DNA from: UBA11524 sp964542315 | GTDB lineage: Bacteria; Bacillota; Clostridia; Christensenellales; Aristaeellaceae | Direction of reading: 5' to 3' | Assembly (NCBI GenBank): GCA_964542315.1 | Contig: CAZIUA010000094.1 | Location: 1 to 8,694 of the forward strand | DNA length: 8,694 nucleotides | Shown: positions 6,227 to 8,694 of the stretch, one piece after another | Position numbering within the stretch: position 1 is the stretch's first letter | Layout of the letters: every line of letters starts with the position of its first letter | Translations under genes and position numbers: made by a program | The notes under the pieces: generated by a model | Told to the model about the DNA's origin: nothing | The model's database searches: none | The model's input: only the letters and a program-made list of their open reading frames with translations

Positions 6227-8230
6227 TTAATTCAGTGCGATGTTTTCCAGTTTGTCGCGATAATGGCGCAGAGCTTCCTGTTCGACTGCGTTTTTCTCCT
6301 GAGCCAGTGCGGCATCGTTGCGCAGGCGCTTCATGCAGTTCGCGGCCTCTTCCATGGTTTTGACATCGCCATCGAGCAGGAAGCCCTGCATCATTTCGCC
6401 GGATTGGCGCGTTCCCATCAGGTCGCCCGGGCCGCGCAGCTCAAGATCCTTTTGCGCCACGAGGAAGCCGTCGTTCGTCTGGGACAGGATGCGAAGCCTT
6501 TCGCTTTCCTCCGCCAGCAGGAAGCACCAGGATTCCGCCGCGCCGCGTCCCACGCGCCCACGCAGCTGATGCAGCTGGCTCAGGCCATAGCGTTCAGCGT
6601 TCTCGATGATCATCACCGAGGCATTGGGGACGTTCACGCCCACCTCGATGACGGTGGTGGAAACGAGCACATCCAGCGCACCAGAGGAGAATTCCGCCAA
6701 CACATTTGCTTTCTCGTCCGCCTTCTGATCACCCCAGGTCAAACCAACGCGCAGGCCATGCAATTCGCCGTGGATCAACGCGTCATAGGTCTCCTTGGCG
6801 CTGCGGACGTCCTCAAGCATTTCGCTGTCCTCCACCAGAGGGCAGACAACATAGCCCTGACGCCCCTTGGCGACCTCATCGCGCAGGAAGCCATACATGG
6901 CCGAGCGCTTTTCCTGGGGGACGATGCGCGTCTTGACGGGTGTGCGCCCCGGCGGCAGCTCATCCACCACGGACACATCCAGGTCGCCGTAGAGGATCAG
7001 CGTCAGCGTGCGTGGGATGGGCGTGGCGGACATGACCAGCACATGGGGGGCCTTGCCTTCATACGCGCCCTTTTCCTGCAGGGTTGAGCGCTGACGGACG
7101 CCGAAGCGATGCTGCTCGTCCGTGACGACGAGCCCCAGGCGTGCATACGCGACCCCAGCACTGATGAGCGCATGGGTGCCAAAGACAGCGTCCCACTCGC
7201 CTGATGCACAGGCGGCATGCGCCTGACGCTTTTCCTTGGCCTTCATGCTGCCGATGAGCAGGCCGCAGCGGATGCCCCGCGGCTCCAGCATAGCCTTGGC
7301 GGATTCATAATGCTGGCGCGCCAGGATCTCCGTGGGGGCCATCATCGCGGCCTGATACCCGGCCTGCACGGTCATGGCGATGGCACCGAAGGCCAGGGCC
7401 GTCTTGCCGCAGCCCACATCGCCCTGCACCAGACGGCTCATGGCGCGGTCACGCCGCAGATCGGATGCGATCTCATCCAGCACGCGCTTCTGTGCGCCGG
7501 TGGGCGGAAAGGGCAGCGTCCGCCAGAAATCCTCCTGTGCGGTGCTTTCCAGCGGCAGCGGGATGCCATCCGCCTTTTGTCCGCGCATGAGCCCCAGTGC
7601 TGCCTGATACATGAGCATCTGCTCGAAGGCCAGGCGTCGGCGTGCCTTTTTCAGGTTCTCGAAATTGGCCGGGAAATGCGCTTCCCTCAGGGCGAAATTC
7701 AATTCGCACAGCCCATGGCGCAGGCGGAGGCCATTGGGCAGCGTCTCTGGGCAGACATCGTCCACCTGTTCCAGCGCCTGCTCCATCATCGTGCGGAAGG
7801 ACTTCGCCGGAATGCCCTTCACCGCGCGGTAGACCGGCTGGATGGAGGGTTCCTGGACGATCACCGCATTTTGCAGCACGCGCCGGCCATTCTTGTCTGC
7901 GATGCGCCCGAAGAGCATGATGCAGGTCCCTACGGGCAGCTGCTGTATCATCCACGGCTGATTATACCACGCCAGGGAGAGCTTGCCGGAATCATCCCGC
8001 AGGGACGCCGTGACGCGCACAAGCCCGTTGAAGCGGCTGTATTTCGGCGGATCGTTCACCACGCCGCGGACGAGCACTTCCCCATGGGCCTGCGCACAGG
8101 GGATGACCTGCGTCCGATCCTCATAGCGCACGGGCAGGGTATAAAGCAAATCGCGCAGTGAGGTCACACCCACTGCGCGAAGGGATTCCATTCGTGCAGG
8201 ACCGATGCCCCGCATTTCAGACAATTCCAT
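6227..8230 (-). CDS. recG: ATP-dependent DNA helicase RecG
   Basis: RecG is a cytoplasmic double-stranded DNA translocase that regresses stalled replication forks and branch-migrates recombination intermediates. The 667 residues fit the family, at the short end. A helix-hairpin-helix-like start (MRGIGPARMESLRAVGV, 6-22) leads into the OB-fold wedge domain (about 45-150). Helicase motifs follow: QGDVGCGKT (269-277, Walker A), APTEILARQHY (298-308), VVTDEQHRFG (368-377, DEQH box), VMSATPIPRTL (399-409), STTVIEVGVNVPNA (524-537) and QLHQLRGRVGRG (552-563). The RecG-specific DLELRGPGDLMGTRQSGE (595-612) includes the region used to couple ATPase to translocation. Near 496-505, where homologues usually show a GLLHGRM-type element, this protein reads GLTWGDQKAD. 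ATG at 8230 follows the fakA stop by one base, and its GGAG lies in the last fakA codons, suggesting translational coupling. ppk follows in the operon. Confidence 0.97.
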   Translation of the reverse strand: MELSEMRGIGPARMESLRAVGVTSLRDLLYTLPVRYEDRTQVIPCAQAHGEVLVRGVVNDPPKYSRFNGLVRVTASLRDDSGKLSLAWYNQPWMIQQLPVGTCIMLFGRIADKNGRRVLQNAVIVQEPSIQPVYRAVKGIPAKSFRTMMEQALEQVDDVCPETLPNGLRLRHGLCELNFALREAHFPANFENLKKARRRLAFEQMLMYQAALGLMRGQKADGIPLPLESTAQEDFWRTLPFPPTGAQKRVLDEIASDLRRDRAMSRLVQGDVGCGKTALAFGAIAMTVQAGYQAAMMAPTEILARQHYESAKAMLEPRGIRCGLLIGSMKAKEKRQAHAACASGEWDAVFGTHALISAGVAYARLGLVVTDEQHRFGVRQRSTLQEKGAYEGKAPHVLVMSATPIPRTLTLILYGDLDVSVVDELPPGRTPVKTRIVPQEKRSAMYGFLRDEVAKGRQGYVVCPLVEDSEMLEDVRSAKETYDALIHGELHGLRVGLTWGDQKADEKANVLAEFSSGALDVLVSTTVIEVGVNVPNASVMIIENAERYGLSQLHQLRGRVGRGAAESWCFLLAEESERLRILSQTNDGFLVAQKDLELRGPGDLMGTRQSGEMMQGFLLDGDVKTMEEAANCMKRLRNDAALAQEKNAVEQEALRHYRDKLENIALN

Positions 8231-8240
8231 ATTACTCCAC
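8231..8240 (-). promoter_or_regulatory. recG ribosome binding site inside the end of fakA
   Basis: On the minus strand GTGGAG (8240-8235) encodes the last two fakA residues (Val-Glu) and also provides GGAG four bases before the recG ATG. The fakA TAA and a single T fill the spacer. Ribosomes ending fakA translation are therefore positioned on the recG start, which suggests coupling. Confidence 0.6.
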
Positions 8241-8694
8241 AGAGATCAGATAATAGTACAGCGGCTGACCGCCCAGGAGGCAGTCCACATCGCAATCAGG
8301 ATAGCGTTCCGCGATCTCGGCGGTCACAGCTTCGGCATCCTCCTTGGAGGTGTCCGCGCCGTAGTAGACGGTGATCAGTTCCGCCTCGTCATCCACGATG
8401 GCGCCCATCATCTCCATCACCACATCATGCACGGAATTGCCGGAATACTCGATCTGGCCATTGTGCATGCCGATGATATCATCCTTATGGATCTGCACGC
8501 CGTTGTATTCGCTGTCGCGCACGGCATAGGTGACGGTGCCGGTCTTGACGTGGTTGGCAGCCTCCGCCATGCGGCGGGCGTTCTCCTCACCGGTCACGTC
8601 CGCCTGGAAGGCCACCGCAGCCGCGATGCCCATCGCCACATTCTTGGTGGGGATGACGTGGACTTCCTTCTCGGCCAGCTCCGCCGCCTGATTG
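8232..8694 (-). CDS. fakA: Fatty acid kinase catalytic subunit (DAK2 domain, FakA/YloV-like), C-terminal part
   Basis: FakA phosphorylates fatty acids presented by a DegV-family FakB protein, feeding exogenous fatty acids into phospholipid synthesis. Only the C-terminal 154 residues are in the window; the frame is open to the right edge, so the N-terminal DAK2 kinase domain (with its ATP-binding residues) lies outside. The visible part begins NQAAELAEKEVHVIPTKNVAMGIAAAVAF, matching the VPTK..GIAA..AF region of FakA/YloV. The later part (HKDDIIGMHNGQI, AELITVYYGADTSKEDAEAV, DCDVDCLLGGQPLYYYLISVE) matches the typical C-terminal domain with its closing GGQPLYYY. The GTG at 8639 is an internal valine codon, not the start. 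A location directly before recG agrees with Firmicutes, where yloV lies in the recG neighbourhood. A DhaL-type dihydroxyacetone kinase is less likely because this C-terminal domain is absent there. Confidence 0.9.
   Translation of the reverse strand, partial: NQAAELAEKEVHVIPTKNVAMGIAAAVAFQADVTGEENARRMAEAANHVKTGTVTYAVRDSEYNGVQIHKDDIIGMHNGQIEYSGNSVHDVVMEMMGAIVDDEAELITVYYGADTSKEDAEAVTAEIAERYPDCDVDCLLGGQPLYYYLISVE

Noticed and set aside
4043..7087. 1014-codon plus-strand open frame antisense to ppk and recG
   Set aside because: It spans two certain genes and their intergenic gap, is rich in His, Gln, Ala and Leu as expected from reading GC-rich genes in antisense, and shows no domain. It is a shadow frame, although unusually long.
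7217..8161. 314-codon plus-strand open frame antisense to recG
   Set aside because: It lies wholly within recG, has shadow-type composition (His/Gln/Leu/Arg-rich) and no plausible domain.

Overview
The window is a GC-rich bacterial chromosome segment with strong G/C preference at third codon positions. It most likely comes from a Gram-positive Firmicutes lineage, probably a high-GC gut-type Clostridia. I infer this from gene content and order: lepA close to hemW, a DAK2-domain fatty acid kinase (fakA) immediately before recG, a YpsA-like SLOG protein and a DUF1622 membrane protein. I cannot name the genus. There are seven protein-coding genes (two cut by the window edges), no RNA genes, no recognisable insertion sequence and no CRISPR array.

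Left part (1-3838): the 3' part of lepA (back-translocating translational GTPase, EF4) is followed after 31 bases by a SLOG/DUF1273 protein on the same strand. The SLOG gene converges with, and overlaps by 22 bases, a small DUF1622 membrane-protein gene on the minus strand, which has its own clear promoter and strong ribosome binding site. Divergent from that, hemW (radical SAM heme chaperone) runs rightward. The two small genes therefore separate lepA from hemW, which are often adjacent in Firmicutes.

Middle (3839-4129): about 290 bases without a gene, between the converging hemW and ppk. It is full of inverted repeats: a perfect 13-bp-stem bidirectional terminator, a perfect 10-bp stem hairpin, overlapping AT-core hairpins that can pair in alternative ways, and two related palindromes at the ends arranged as imperfect inverted copies. 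Each end palindrome has an outward T-rich tail. This resembles a REP- or MITE-like repeated intergenic element used as a terminator block.

Right part (4130-8694): a minus-strand operon, in transcription order fakA (C-terminal part), recG and ppk. fakA and recG are separated by one base and the recG ribosome binding site lies in the last fakA codons; recG and ppk are 33 bases apart. The products are a fatty acid kinase catalytic subunit, the RecG branch-migration helicase and polyphosphate kinase PPK1. All three look intact where visible.

Most of the window is ordinary housekeeping sequence. The points worth a second look are the intergenic repeat element, the unusual N-terminus of the SLOG protein, the isolated DUF1622 gene, and local departures from expected motifs in HemW and RecG. 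I see no convincing new multi-gene system.
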